Part shown: one piece after another, positions 25,284 through 36,685 of the stretch
Layout of the letters: each line of letters opens with the position of its first letter
Numbering within the stretch: position 1 is the first letter of the stretch
Assembly: GCA_021029095.1 (NCBI GenBank)
Contig: JAJOHG010000125.1
Span: 16,773 to 80,772, forward strand
Source of the DNA: Phellopilus nigrolimitatus
Lineage: Eukaryota > Basidiomycota > Agaricomycetes > Hymenochaetales > Hymenochaetaceae
DNA length: 64,000 bases
Direction: 5' to 3'
Notes under the pieces: generated by a model
The model's input: only the letters and a program-made list of their open reading frames with translations
What the model was told of the DNA's origin: nothing
Databases searched by the model: none
Program-made: the position numbers and the translations under genes

Positions 25284-25304
25284 TGACAGGGTAGGTTTTT
25301 CCTG
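25284..25304 (-). repeat. right terminal inverted repeat of the Rpt2-carrying element
   Basis: Inverted copy of 23557-23577. ABC transporter copy 2 starts immediately outside it. Confidence 0.85.
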
Positions 25305-25306
25305 AT

Positions 25307-26570
25307 GCATTGGACCCAGACGCTCATTACGCGCGGCACCCGCACGACGCTCAACGAGGATGATGTGTGAAATCTCAGCATCACTATGCGGGTGCGCCCC
25401 GTCTTCTGCGCGTTCGCCGATCTCAAGCAGTCGTCGTTGATGTGGAAAATATGGGCCGCCAATTCACTCGATATCATGTACGTTTGGGGCCTAGATTATT
25501 CGGATATACATTCTGAATATATTTTGATACAGTCTCGACTTTGTCCTGACCTTCGTCTCCGTTCTTTTCAACTACTCTGGGCTGTTCCTCCCCAAGTGTG
25601 TTTTGCCTTCTCCTTCGTTTCTTTTGTCATTTGCCTAGCAACTCAACTCGTTTTAGATGCATTATCAACGCGATCGACACTGACTCCCCTGCTGCGCACA
25701 TGCGGGCGTACCTTTTCGCCGCGCTCATGTTCGGCGCACATGTGCTTAAGGCTGAAGCCAACGTGCAACATCTCTGGTTCGGGCGCCGCGCTGCCGTACG
25801 AATCCGCTCACAGCTCATGAGTGCGATCTACGATAAGGCGCTCAAGCGCAGCGATTTCTCCGGCGTTGTGAAGATGGATGCAAAGGATGCGAAGGTTGAT
25901 GGAGAGGAAGGGAATAAAATCAAGGTCAGGAATCGCGACAAGAAGGCGGAGAAGAAGGAAAAGGATAGGAAGGAGAAGGCGGATGATCCGAAAGCAGTGG
26001 GCAAGATCGTCAATTTGATGGCGTTGGTGACGCGAATCGAGTACGGTCATTTCTCATTCTTTGGCGCCATTCTTTCTCATTTGCGATTCTTTATGAACAT
26101 TTCCATGCTCGTCTCCGGAACGTATTTCATCTACGGTGCTCCTTTCGGTAAATCCATTTGTCTATCCTTTTGGTTTCGTTTCTAAGCTCCTTGCAGAAAT
26201 CGTCGTCGCGTGTACATTTCTTTACTAGCTGCTCGGCTGGTCCGCCTTTGCTGGCTTCTTGGTGCTCTTCGCCGGATCGCTTCTTAACAGCGCGAAGCGC
26301 GCAATTCGCATCCAGAAAGGCGTCCTCGCCGCGCGCGACAAACGCATGGGCATGCTCAACGAGCTTATCGGCGCTGTACGTACGCTCTGTTCTCTATCTT
26401 GTGATCATTTGCTTCAGCTCTCAATGGAACTCACAGATAAATATTTTGTAGGTCAAATTCACCAAGGTCTTCGCGTGGGATGACCGCTGGATTGCGCGTG
26501 CGCTCGACATGAAATGTGACGTTTGCTCTGACTACTGTACACAAAATATTATGCTAGTCTCTTTTCTCGT
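25307..26570 (+). pseudogene. ABC transporter (ABCC/MRP-type) fragment, copy 2
   Basis: Starts abruptly at the TIR element, in the segment RGTRTTLNEDDV. It continues with SLDFVLTF (after an intron near 25478-25532), WFGRRAAVRIRSQLMSAIYDKAL, a long KDRKEKADDPKAV-type charged linker, GHFSFFGAILSHLRFF, and KRAIRIQKGVLAARDKRMG up to about 26375. The first hydrophobic block and all nucleotide-binding domains are missing. The longest open stretch, about 195 codons (25598-26185), is cleaner than in the other copies, but frames still shift before and after it. Non-functional as an exporter. Confidence 0.75.
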
Positions 26571-26592
26571 TGCGTTCGCGAATTCTTTAAAT

Positions 26593-28255
26593 CTAGTTTA
26601 CGAGAGGAACATCGACTGACGCGATGCCGTCTGCATACTGGAAAAGGTATACAGCCATTGCCTGGTCTGAAAAATGTGTTCGTTGATCAGCTTTCTTGCT
26701 CGACATTGTCATAGTGAGAGGCAAAACTGACAGATTCTGATAGCCTTATCGAGTGACTTCATCATATAATCAGGCCTATCCTGAGCAACAGAACTGTTAG
26801 CACTTGTTTCGAAAGAATCGTGATGAATTATGTTCACTCACAGCATCCTTCGCACCGCCCTCAAGCCATGTCTTGATTTTCAGCGCATCAGTATGCGCAG
26901 ATTGCCAGAGCAAGGCCATGACAGTGATGTTTTGATTGAAAAGGGTAAGGTTTTTTGTGCCGAGCAGTTCGAGCTTCTCGCGTGTCGCCTTAACGTCGTT
27001 GATCTCTCGGACCAAGGCATCGATACGCTCTTGCTTGGCCTTGGCATCGTCCTTTTTGGCTAAGAGTAGTCAAAGAGAGGTGTCAGAGTAAAGAGTTGCC
27101 GGGGAAGAGAGGACTGACATCTGATGGCAATGGCAAGGCCGATCACGGAGACGGTGGCTATACCTGCCAAGGCTAGACCGCCGATCTAATCTGGTTATCA
27201 GACACATTCAGATGAAGGCTGTAGGTCAGCTTACAATGACAAACACTGCGAAAGGACCTGAAATTGCAGCCGCAATGGCAGTCGCAGGCAATGAGGCAGC
27301 AGCGACCGCACCAACCGCAATGAGGGCGATTTCAAGCTTAGAAATATCTTCATTCAGTTCTTCCAAATCCTTACGCACTTGCTCGAGCTCTTTGGTATCC
27401 CTTTCTTCCTTATTGCTGGCCCAGCCGCTGAAAGAACCTATGAACTCAGAAAATTTATCCTTGAGTCCATTGAAACTATTCATAATTGCATCAGAGTCTT
27501 TGGAAAAGGTTTCTGCGTCCTGCCAGAATTGAGGACGTCAGGTGAAGCACCGGGTAAAAAATAGAAGATCGCATAAAAACATGCCTTAATGAACTCCGTT
27601 ATTTTGGCCACCCTCTGCGTCGTAGTGAGAGAGCCATCGTTGCAAAAAGGAACGATAATCGTGTCAAAGCCTTACGATTTTGTGCATCAGCACATTCAAT
27701 GTGACATGATAGAAGCCTCAATCGGACTTACGCTGACCATAGACAGCGATCTTGACAGCGAGATCTCTGCTTAAGTGCACAGTCCGGCGATACTCCTGCA
27801 AGGGGTGGGAAGTCATCGGAAAACTCATTTTCAAAAGCTGCAGAGCGACAGAATAAAAATGAGCGACATACTTGACTCAAAAGTTCAAATCTGGGGACGA
27901 AGGCGTCTTTTTTTTCTGACATATTCTTCGCGTCGATCTTCGCCAGTTCTTTCAAAAGGACGTTGAACATGGTTTCAATAGCATTGCATGCGGCCGATGC
28001 GTTGGCAGCAGCATATTTAAGGTGCTGAGCCGCTTCCGGAGACGAAATTGTCTTCGCCACGCCGAGGGTGAAGGCAACTTTTTGGTCATCCGTCATAGCC
28101 GGAATACCGTGAGCATTGGAGGCAAGAATATCGATTTCATACTGAGGAAGCTGTTCAATGACGTCGAGGACCTCCTGAGGTTTGGGGTTGGTTCCGAGAC
28201 ACTGCTCGAAGCGTGCAACGACAGACTCGTATGAGGGAGGAACATCAAAGGACAT
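26593..28255 (-). CDS. helical alpha-pore-forming-toxin-like protein, copy B
   Basis: Paralogue of the gene at 19434-21100 with the same exon order. The start is MSFDVPPSYESVVARFEQ (28255). The first exon is about 125 residues, then come short exons, an exon with SFSGWASNKEERDTKELEQ leading into a hydrophobic run with ALIAVGAVAAASLPATAIA, a second hydrophobic exon near 27190-27120, and a charged helix with DVKATREKLELLGTKNLTL. The last exon carries QYADGIASVDV and stops at 26593. The central hydrophobic hairpin between helical bundles fits the ClyA/HBL architecture. The first exon sequence is very close to copy A, while the hydrophobic exon is more alanine-rich. It looks intact in the exons I followed. 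Role unknown. Confidence 0.6.
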
Positions 28256-29530
28256 GTTGTTGACTGAACGTGCAGCAGCAAGTATGGGGTGCTGAGATGA
28301 GGAGCGGAATAGAGAAGAGGGAGATGAGGGCGTTATACTTATATAGCAGAACAAGCAAAGAAAAGCTTGAGGAGAAAGAAGATCCAGACGAGCCGAAAGT
28401 GACGTGCATGAGCGCTCTCAGGACATTTACACGCACTGTTTTTCCTAGTTTTTCCATGCAATCCAGTACAGACATTCGGGATTCCAGGTTTTGTTCAGGA
28501 ATCCGAAGATGCTTTAAAATGAAACATCTACGCACCATGACCCGGATTAAATCGAGAAACGTTGACGTGAGTTTCTCGAAGAATGCACCACCCACCCCAG
28601 GTCACTCCTCGATATCCTCCACAATGCCCAATGATCACAACATAGCGACTCGTCTACGAGTCGTGACAGTGATTAGCATATAATCCAAGCAGTGCTATGA
28701 ACGTACGGACAAGGCACCGACACCGGCGCGAAGTCGAAATCTTCGTTTTCTGAAAAGCATGTCTAAAACGTCCATTAACGCTATCGGGCATTGACGGATG
28801 TGTACTCCTTGATTCCCTATCTCTCAAGAACACAATCCAGGTGACCAGCCGTTGACGTACTGGCATTCATTTCCGCGCGATACTCAAGACGTCACCCCTG
28901 AACTGTAGACTTCAAAGTTCAAGGGCTGCCTCGATGGACTAGCAATGACGTCTCCTGGAACACGAATTAGCAAAACCAGCTGCAGAATGAGGCCTGTGGA
29001 CTCGAGACTCGCGCTTCTCGCGCCGAGAGGTCCAACACGCACGATAATAGGTTTGACTCCTCATGGAGAAGTCAGATTGAGCCATCCGGCGGTTCAGAAG
29101 GACCATCCTCGCGTCAAAGGGGCTCGACCGTCTTCTTTCCCCGCCTAACGAACGAAATAAACTGGTGGAAATAAGTATATTCTGCAATAAAATAGTAAAT
29201 CGTGTCAGCACATTTACTATACATGATGGCGCGAACGCCAATTATTTTGGTTCAGCTCTTACAAATAGAAGAGGATGAGTGGAGGAAAGTATCGAATAAA
29301 GTGCGCTATACATGTGAGCGATGGTTGATGCAAGACAAAAAAACATGGTGGTATGACCGGAATGGATATCGTCAACAGAGTAGGCCTCGAAACCCAAGAG
29401 AAGGCGAAATAAAAGAGAAATAAAAGAAGGACGAGAGGGCCCTACGCACCACCGCAAATAAAACAAGCGCCCTTATCAACACGCCTCCAAAGCAAGTCCC
29501 AAGTTCCGTGGCCCAATCCCTTCCCGCTTT

Positions 29531-30465
29531 TGTGCCTATCACATAATCACGCATTCCTTCTCCTCGAGTTTCGACCCCTGGATGCCCATCTCCGTAAACG
29601 TGTTGTACCCCACGCCGCCGCGACCGCGGCCGGCGAGCGGTGGCGGCGTCTGCTCGCGTGTCTGTGCGCCAGAAGGTGGGCCGGGCGAGGCTCCCCGAGG
29701 CGACGCTGCGGGCCCAGCATCCACCATCCACCAGCGAGTAGCGCGCGCGCTCAGAGAAGCGCGTGCGAGGCGTGCCTGGAGATGACGGTGGCGGAAGTGT
29801 TGCCGCGTGCACCTGTTGCTGCTGCTGCTGATCCGGGTAGGACTGGCGCTTCGCCTGCATGGGTGCGGGAGTCGGCGCGGAAACTGGCGGGGGTGGCCCA
29901 TGCGCCAGCGCTGGTCGGCGCGGAAGCGCGAGTTGCGACGAACTACGTCGACGACACGCGCCGCGTCTGGGCGCGGCGAGCAATCCCTTTGCTCTCGTTC
30001 CCGTTTCCGGTCCATGTTTGGGACTGGGCTCAGATCCGCAGGCCGGTCTTGCTCGGGGATTGCACGCGGACTGGGGTGGGCGCGGGAGTAGGCGTCTGAG
30101 CGCTGCCGCGCGAGCGTGCGTTTCCGGACGAGCGTACGCTCCGTGAGCGTGTCGTGCTCTCCGCGGGAGAGCGCAGAGCCCGTGGGCTGCGCGAGCACAG
30201 AGAGGCGGTCGCGCGCGTCTGTGTTACCCTGTGCAGCGGCCTGGGAGGAGATAAGTTCAGGTTAGAATACCGAATTTCGTATTTGATAGAGTCAGATGGC
30301 GCGCTTACCTTCTCGTACCACTTGAGCGCGTGCTGCACGTCCTGCGGCGTGCCGACGCCGACCTCCCAGTAGTAGCCCGCCGCGAACTGCGCACTCGGGA
30401 GGCTAGCGCGGGCGCCACGTTCCGCAAAGGCGAACGCGAGCGCCGCCCGGATCGACATTATATAT
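29531..30465 (-). pseudogene. Skt5/Chs4-like Sel1-repeat protein, 3' fragment with CAAX end
   Basis: The 5' part (30465-30310) reads as a Sel1 repeat: SAQFAAGYYWEVGVGTPQD then HALKWYEK. An intron of about 80 bases follows, then GNTDARDRLSVLAQP. After a long basic and glutamine/proline-rich region with at least one frame change, the 3' end reads FTEMGIQGSKLEEKECVIM and stop. In fungi, Sel1-repeat proteins ending in a prenylated CxxM are chitin-synthase III activators (Skt5/Chs4), which bring Chs3 to the plasma membrane at sites of wall growth. Most of the Sel1 array is absent because the sequence switches to ABC copy 3 at about 30466. A partial, probably dead copy. Confidence 0.65.
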
Positions 30466-32400
30466 GGAATTATCTTCTCACACACACTTTGAATACTGCT
30501 GCGGCACTCTCATTGTCAAAACTCACAGCTGCATTTTCGCCTCAGAAATTCAGCTCTTTCAAAGCTGGAATCCGAAGTATTATTTTAAACTACCGGGATT
30601 TCTCAGTCCTCAAAAGAGCCTTTACTCTGTAAACGATGGACACGTCGACTATTTCCCGATGGAATGCTCGGCTCCGAAACTTATGCTGCTGCGCGGCGCG
30701 CCCGCTCTTTTTTGCCCAAGGACGTCTTCACGTGCCAGATCATGGACCTTGCGCTCCATCATATTGTTTGACGGCAACCTCGCCGTCTTCGCATCCTACC
30801 CGCCCATGCCTTCTAAATCTGCAGCGCCGCCAAGTCCAGCTTCGTGCCCTCGACCCTTCCTGCGGGCTTTGCGCTTCACGCAGGCTCCGGCGCTGGTATC
30901 CTCCGCTCATGCCGTTTCCGCAGCAGCAGAACGGCTTCGACCGCACCCCGCTCGCGGCAGGATGCACAGCCGACCCCCTCGTCGTCGTTGTCCATTCCCC
31001 ACGCCTTGCGCGGCGCACAGGTGGCAGCATCCTCACGCTACTCGCGCCCGTCACCAAAGGTCTTTGTCCGATCTTCTAATTGACTCTACGTCGCCGTTAA
31101 GCCGCTCGTCAAGCCCAAGTCAGCAGCTCCTTACGACGTCTTCCTCTTCGTCGGCGCCATCCTGCTGCTGGGTGGCATATTCTTTGTCCACCATGTCTAT
31201 GGCGACGTTCTCCCCTCATGGTTCATAGTCGCCGTGCCCGTTCTTCTTATCATTATCTTCAGCCGACTGCTCGCCGTGCCGAGTTCGCGCTTCGCCAAAG
31301 ATGACATATGACGCCAGAAAACTACACTTCGGACGAGTTTTACTTGGACCCAGCCGCTCATCACGCGCGGCACCCGCACGACGCTCAACGAGGATGATGT
31401 GTGGAATTACTATGCAGACTCTCCCAGTCTTCCGCAAATTCGCCGACCTCAAGCAGTCGTCGCTGATGTGGAGAATATAGGCCGCCGATTCACTCGATAT
31501 CATGTACGTTTTGGGCGCTAAACTATTTGGATATACATTCTGAATACATTTTGATGCAGTCTCGACTTTGTCCTGACCTTCGTCTCCGTTCTCTTCAACG
31601 CAACATCTCTGGTTCGGGCGCCGCGCTGCCGTACGAATCTGATCGCAACTCATTAGCGCGATCTACGACAAGGCTCTCAAGCTCAGGGATTTCTCCGGCG
31701 TTGTAAAGACGGATGCGAAGGGGATGCGAAGGTTGATGGAGAGGAAGGGAATAGAATTAAGGGCAGGAAATGCGACAAGAAGGCGGAGAGGAAGGAGTAG
31801 GAGAGGAAGGAGAAGGCGGATGATCCGAAAGCAGGCGCAGACGTGGGCAAGGCCGTCAATTTGATGGCTATGACGCGAATCGAGTACGATCGTTTCTCGT
31901 CCTTTGGCACTATTCTTGCCCATTTGCGATTCTCCATGGAGAGTTTTATGCTCGTCTCCGGGATGTGTTTCATCTACGGTGCTCCTTTCGGTAAATCCAT
32001 TTGTCTATCCCTTTGGTTTCGTTTCTAAGCTCCTTGCAGAAATCATCATTGCGTGTACATTTCTTTACCCGCTTCTCGGCTGGTCCGCCATTTGTTGGCT
32101 TCTTGGAGCTCTTCGCCGGATCGCCTCTTAATAGCTTCAATCGCGAAGCGCACAATTCGCATCCAGGAGGGCGTCCTCGTCGCGCTCGACAAACGCGTGG
32201 ATGTGCTCAACGAGCTTATCGGCACTGTGCGTAAACTCTTTATCTCGCGATCATTTGCTTCTGCTCTCAACGGAACTCACAGATAAACCTTTTGTAGGTC
32301 AAATTCACCAGGAATGTGACGTTTGCTCTGACTAAATTATTATGCTAGTCTCTTTTCTCGTTGCGTTCGCGAATTCTTTAAATCTAGTTTACGAGGGACG
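30466..32400 (+). pseudogene. ABC transporter (ABCC/MRP-type) fragment, copy 3
   Basis: Begins with the same leader as copy 4 (TATGGAATT... at 30464 and 40642). An unrelated 350-bp GC-rich stretch sits at about 30680-31050, and the first hydrophobic block follows (VGAILLLGGIFFVHHVYGD). TRGTRTTLNEDDVWN is present. The sequence then jumps from the exon with SLDFVLTFVSVLFN directly to HLWFGRRAAVR, an internal deletion of about 195 bp that copy 4 shares. Later parts (charged linker, ILAHLRFSME, FLYPLLGWSA) carry more frameshifts than copies 1 and 2. It ends near 32300. No nucleotide-binding domain. Confidence 0.75.
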
Positions 32401-32689
32401 TACTAAAGGTAACAAGATGTTCCTTGCTTATTCGTGTAGCTATAAACTTTTGGTCTTAATTATAAACCTTAAGTTAGATTATTCCATTGATTTTGATCGC
32501 ATGGACAAAGGACGCGCAGATTGAGGATACGTAGTACATGAGTTCAGAGAAGATGACGTCTGACGCCTTTCTACAGATGAAGTTTGTGGTCAGAATCGCG
32601 GTTATGGTTCGAGAAAGTGAAGAAATACATTACCTCCATTCTATGCGCCAAAGATTAGTAAATGGCTAAATGCGCTATCATCGAAACTC

Positions 32690-33802
32690 GATGCATTGTG
32701 CTTTACAAAGTTCTCGCAGAACGACTCTATTTTTTACGAATTCCTTGCCTCCAGCAAGACCCTTCATATCATGATACAGCGCAACTCTCTTGAGCGAGTT
32801 CAAGGACGAGGAAGAGCGTAAGACGGAAATTAGATCCTCGACCCGACTGCATCCGCGGTATATATCACTATCTCCAGAGCTGGACAATACTGCAGAACAG
32901 ACGGAAGTATATGCAATGAGTTCGCGCTTAGTAGCTGCAGATTATCCAGGTGAAGAGATGCAAAGGAGTTGAGTGGCGAAAACGTGTCGCTCTCCAAACG
33001 ATTAGAAGATATTGCAATATCAATGAGTAATGAGGACCATGTTTCTAGACAGTGCGCGGATGCCAGAATCGGTTTTTTCCACGCCCGCATAGAAATATGC
33101 AATTGAAGGCGCCATGGAGGCCAAAAGTCGGAGTTGGTACGCGGAGAGTACAGTAGTTTTGCATATGAAGTTATAGAGGCGCGGACAACATCCAGGAGTG
33201 GACATCGTCCCCAGAGATTCGTCGTCGGAGACGCTCAGACTGTCATCGAGTGCTCCGTGGTGCATGTCGACCTTTTCAAGACGGCCACTTAGACATCAGC
33301 TGGAGAAGCTCAGGGACAACGCAGAACGCGCAAGTTGAACTTCCTCCCACCAGTCTGATCCTCGACACCTGAAGCGATTGCAATTCATTTAGCGATGCGA
33401 GCACTGCACGGATCTCGCTTTGCGTCCCGTTGTTGTTTCCGTATATGATCACATGCGTGACATTCGCCTCACAGCTAGAATCTGGGCATGTGCGAGAGAC
33501 TCGACTTCTAAGTGCTGCACAGTTCCGAGGAATAAAGAGTTGACGAGTTCTGCGAGCTTCTCGTTTTCCGAAAGCGTCCGCGCAAGGAGAGGGGCAACTG
33601 ATCTCCTAGATGTTACGTAGGCGTCACCGATGGTTATCTTCCTGTAGAGCTGGGGCTCTGCAACGCTTTTCCAGTACTTTCATACGCGGCAGAGTGATGC
33701 AAGACTAGACCGCCGCTGATGGGGCCAGTCAGGCGGGTTTCCGACGACCTCGAAAATCTGATCGAGGATCTCGGGAGGGACATGAGCAATATTGTGGTTC
33801 AT
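32690..33802 (-). pseudogene. F-box protein gene with in-frame stop, copy 2
   Basis: Starts MNHNIAHVPPEILDQIFEVV, a clear F-box opening, continues RRSSLASLCRV, hits TGA at 33680-33682, then resumes in frame with KYWKSVAEPQLYRKITIGD. That is the usual CRxxKxW...PxLYRxI ending of the basidiomycete F-box pattern. Downstream segments such as NSLFLGTVQHLEVESLAHA and YQLRLLASMAPSIAYFYAG suggest leucine-rich repeats, but in changing frames. In the family the F-box binds Skp1 and the repeats bind substrates. The stop and frameshifts make this a recent pseudogene, unless the stop is a sequencing error. Confidence 0.6.
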
Positions 33803-33809
33803 GATACTT

Positions 33810-34730
33810 CCTAGAACCTGTCAGAGACATTGATAATGGATGAAAGCTGGACTTAACTGTTTCTAAATGACGGCAAACCAAGCTATCGCTAGCAAAAGAA
33901 GGCTGAATCTGAGTTACTTGGTAAATGATTGAGCGTCGGTTTCAAGACGGTAACTTGCACGTGCAGTCGGCACGCGAGTACATAAATTACATAAAGAAGA
34001 TCAGCACCTGATTAACTCGCTCCGTGCCGGTTCTACCTGCTTTATGTAGAGGCGCTCTCGGTGGAACACGGTCATTGCGGGAAGTGGGACGACGCACCGC
34101 ATGGACACGCCCTTGTAGAGTATGGCGCAGCCTCAAGCTCCTTACACGTGCGCTCACGTGTGCATGGTCGACGGTGTCCGGCGCAAATAACGAAAATCTG
34201 GTATGTGTTTCACGCCCGTCGCCTTCTCCCCCTTCCAATGCTGAAGAAGGAGCTACACGAACTAGGTCGACGGACATAGTCACTTTTCACGCCCGAGCAT
34301 TCAACAGATCAATTGCAGCTTCGCTGCCGTCTGGCGCCTCTTGCCTGATTGTCTGCACGAGAATCTAACATCGCACGCTCTAGTGGGCGAAATGGCGAGC
34401 TGTAGGTTTCGACGCGTGTTCGCCGCGTACTGACGATGAGCTGTTGCTTGTCGCATTATGCGGGACAGTAAGAAGTAAGCAGCATCCCAAGACGAATCAA
34501 AGACGAGAAGAATAGGACTGCTGTGTCTTTGCGAAGAGAAATCAACAATTGTTAGAACAGTAACAATGCACTATACAAAGACTGCAGTTTATAAGGTAAA
34601 CACAACAAAGCATGTGCGAACCTCGACCACCTCAAATGATTCAAACCAAATACGTATCGAAGCAGTCAATACCGACATTTCATTTGATTATTGTACATGA
34701 AGTGATCCACTTTTTTCTCCTCTCATTACA
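33810..34730. other. spacer between F-box pseudogene and copy C
   Basis: Contains sequence shared with the region right of the copy-1 F-box fragment (GACAGTAAGAAGTA words at 34466 and 23491). Overlapping GC-rich frames at 33990-34370 have no recognisable family. Confidence 0.4.
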
Positions 34731-34731
34731 T

Positions 34732-36400
34732 TCACAGACTCTTAAATTTGACTAACTGTGCGTTGGGATTTGGGACGGCTGACCCGATACCGTCTGCATA
34801 TTGGTAAAGGTAGCCCGCCATTGTCTTATCTAAAAAATCATCTCTCGATCAGCTTGCATGTACAACGTTGCTACAGCAGAAAGGAGCGGGAAGAAACTCA
34901 CAGACGCTGACAGTCTCATCGACCGAGATTTTCATGTACTTGGGCCTAGCCTGAGCGATAGAAACATCAGGATTAGCTTCAAAACAATCGGGGTGAGTTC
35001 TGCTCACTCACAGATTCCTTTTCACCTTTCTCAAGCCATTCCTTGATCTCCACTGCGTCAATCCTTGCATGATCCCAGATTGAAGCCAGAAAAGATATAT
35101 TTTTGTCGAATATGTAAAAGTAGTTCCCACCGAGCTGTTCAAGCTTATCGCGTGTCGCCTTGATGTCGCTGATCGACTGATCCAAGGAGTCGACACGCGC
35201 TTGCTGGACTGCGACCCGTTTTTTCTGCGCTAAGTGCAGTTAAAGAGAGGTGTCAAAGTAAGAAGGAAACAACGTGGAAGAGGACGAACATGTTCTGGCA
35301 ATGGCCAGGCCGGCAGCGACGGCGACACTTATACCCGCTATGATCAGACCACCAATCTAATCTGTTTATCAGGCACATTCTGATGATGACTCTGGCATGA
35401 ACATTGCTTACGGTGGCATACTGTGCAAATGAGCCTGACATTTTTGCCACCAAGAGTGAGACAGAAACGACCCCACCAGCTGCAAGGAGATAATGTTCGA
35501 GCTTATGCAGTTTGTTTTTCAACCCCTCCAATTCCGTACGTGCTTGCTTGAGCTCTTTGCTGTCTGCACCCTCCTTATTAAAGGCCCAGCTACCAAAAGA
35601 ATCCACGAATTCAGAAAAATCATCCTTCAGCCCGTCGAAACTGTCTCCCATGTCAGCAGAGCTTTTTTTAAAGGCATCAGCATCCTGCAGGGTATCAGAC
35701 GAAGCACTGAATAGAAAAGGAGACCATAAATAATATACCTTGACGAACTCCACGACTTTGGCCTTCCTCTCCGCAGTAGTGAGAGATCCATCATTGCAGA
35801 AAGGAATAATAACCATGTCAAAGCCTTATGACCTTTTTCATCAGCAAACTCAATGTGACCTGATGCGAAAAGCCTGAACCGAACTTACGCCGACCATAGG
35901 CAGCGATCCTGACGGCGAGATCCCTGCTGTCACGCATGATCTGGCGAAACTTCTGTAAGCAATGGAAAGAGGAGTTAATTGCTGAACATAGTTCCCAGAC
36001 TAAGTACGTGACGAACTTGATTTAAGACCTTAAATCTCGGCATGAAGGGGCCCTCTTTCGGTGGAATATTCTTCGCGTCAATACTTGCCAGCGTTCTCTT
36101 GAGGTTAGTAAACATGGTCTCGATTGCGTTGCACGCGGCCGCTGCGTCGGCTGCAGCTGTCTCAAGATGCGGGACTGCATCCTGAGACGTTATCGTCTTG
36201 GCAACGCCGGTGGTAAAGGCGTCTTCCTGGGCCGGCGTGAGATCTGCCATCTTGCTAGCATTGGCAACGAGAATTTCAATTTCATCCTCAGAAAGCTCGT
36301 CGGCGGCGTTCAAGACCTCCTGAGGCTTTGGATTTGGGCCGAGACGTTTCTCAAAACGTGCAACAACAGACTCGTACAAGAAATGAGCGTCGGAACGCAT
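34732..36400 (-). CDS. helical alpha-pore-forming-toxin-like protein, copy C
   Basis: Most divergent of three paralogues. Start MRSDAHFLYESVVARFEKRL (36400). The first exon is about 135 residues. The exon with DSFGSWAFNKEGADSKELKQ leads to the first hydrophobic segment (LLAAGGVVSVSLLVAKMSG), and a second hydrophobic exon follows at about 35360-35290. The charged helix reads SDIKATRDKLEQLGGNYF, and the last exon carries YLYQYADGIGSAV, stopping at 34732. The exon layout is the same as copies A and B. The second residue block differs (AHFL for GPPS/VPPS), and the central hairpin differs most, as expected if pore-segment specificity changes fastest. Function unknown; the pore-forming resemblance is architectural. 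Confidence 0.6.
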
Positions 36401-36685
36401 GTCGTTGACAAAGGGTGCAGGAGTAAGTGCTCAGGCGGTATTCCAGATGCGAAGTCTTAAGCACACTGAGGACGTCTATTAATGCTATCATGTACTATCG
36501 GTCGTCTACTCTTCTCTTTCATGAACCACAAACCACATGACCAACCTTATATAATGAGGGAATAGCCGGCGATGACGTCAGAGCTGGGTCCTATTTACTA
36601 CGTAGTACATATGTGGCAACTATTCTACACTTTTAATACCACACGCGGATGACTCTTCAGTGGACCGACATAAATCCATAGAAGG

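Larger units (their letters stand above)
23557..25304. mobile_element. TIR DNA element, 1.75 kb, carrying a captured Rpt2 fragment
   Basis: The left end is CAGGAAAAACCTCCCCTGTCA (21 bases, 23557-23577). The right end is its inverted copy at 25284-25304 with one mismatch. Both ends are followed by subterminal iterons of the type TTGAAGGATTTGAA / TCCTTCAAATCCTTCAA (left about 23620-23745, right about 25120-25265). Each end is bordered by AT on the outside, so the duplication is AT or AT belongs to the TIR. Outside the ends the sequences are an F-box remnant (left) and an ABC fragment (right). No transposase is seen. The cargo at 24085-24880 is a proteasome ATPase gene fragment. The transposon family is unassigned; subterminal iterons are common in CACTA-, Mutator- and KDZ-like elements. 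Confidence 0.8.
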
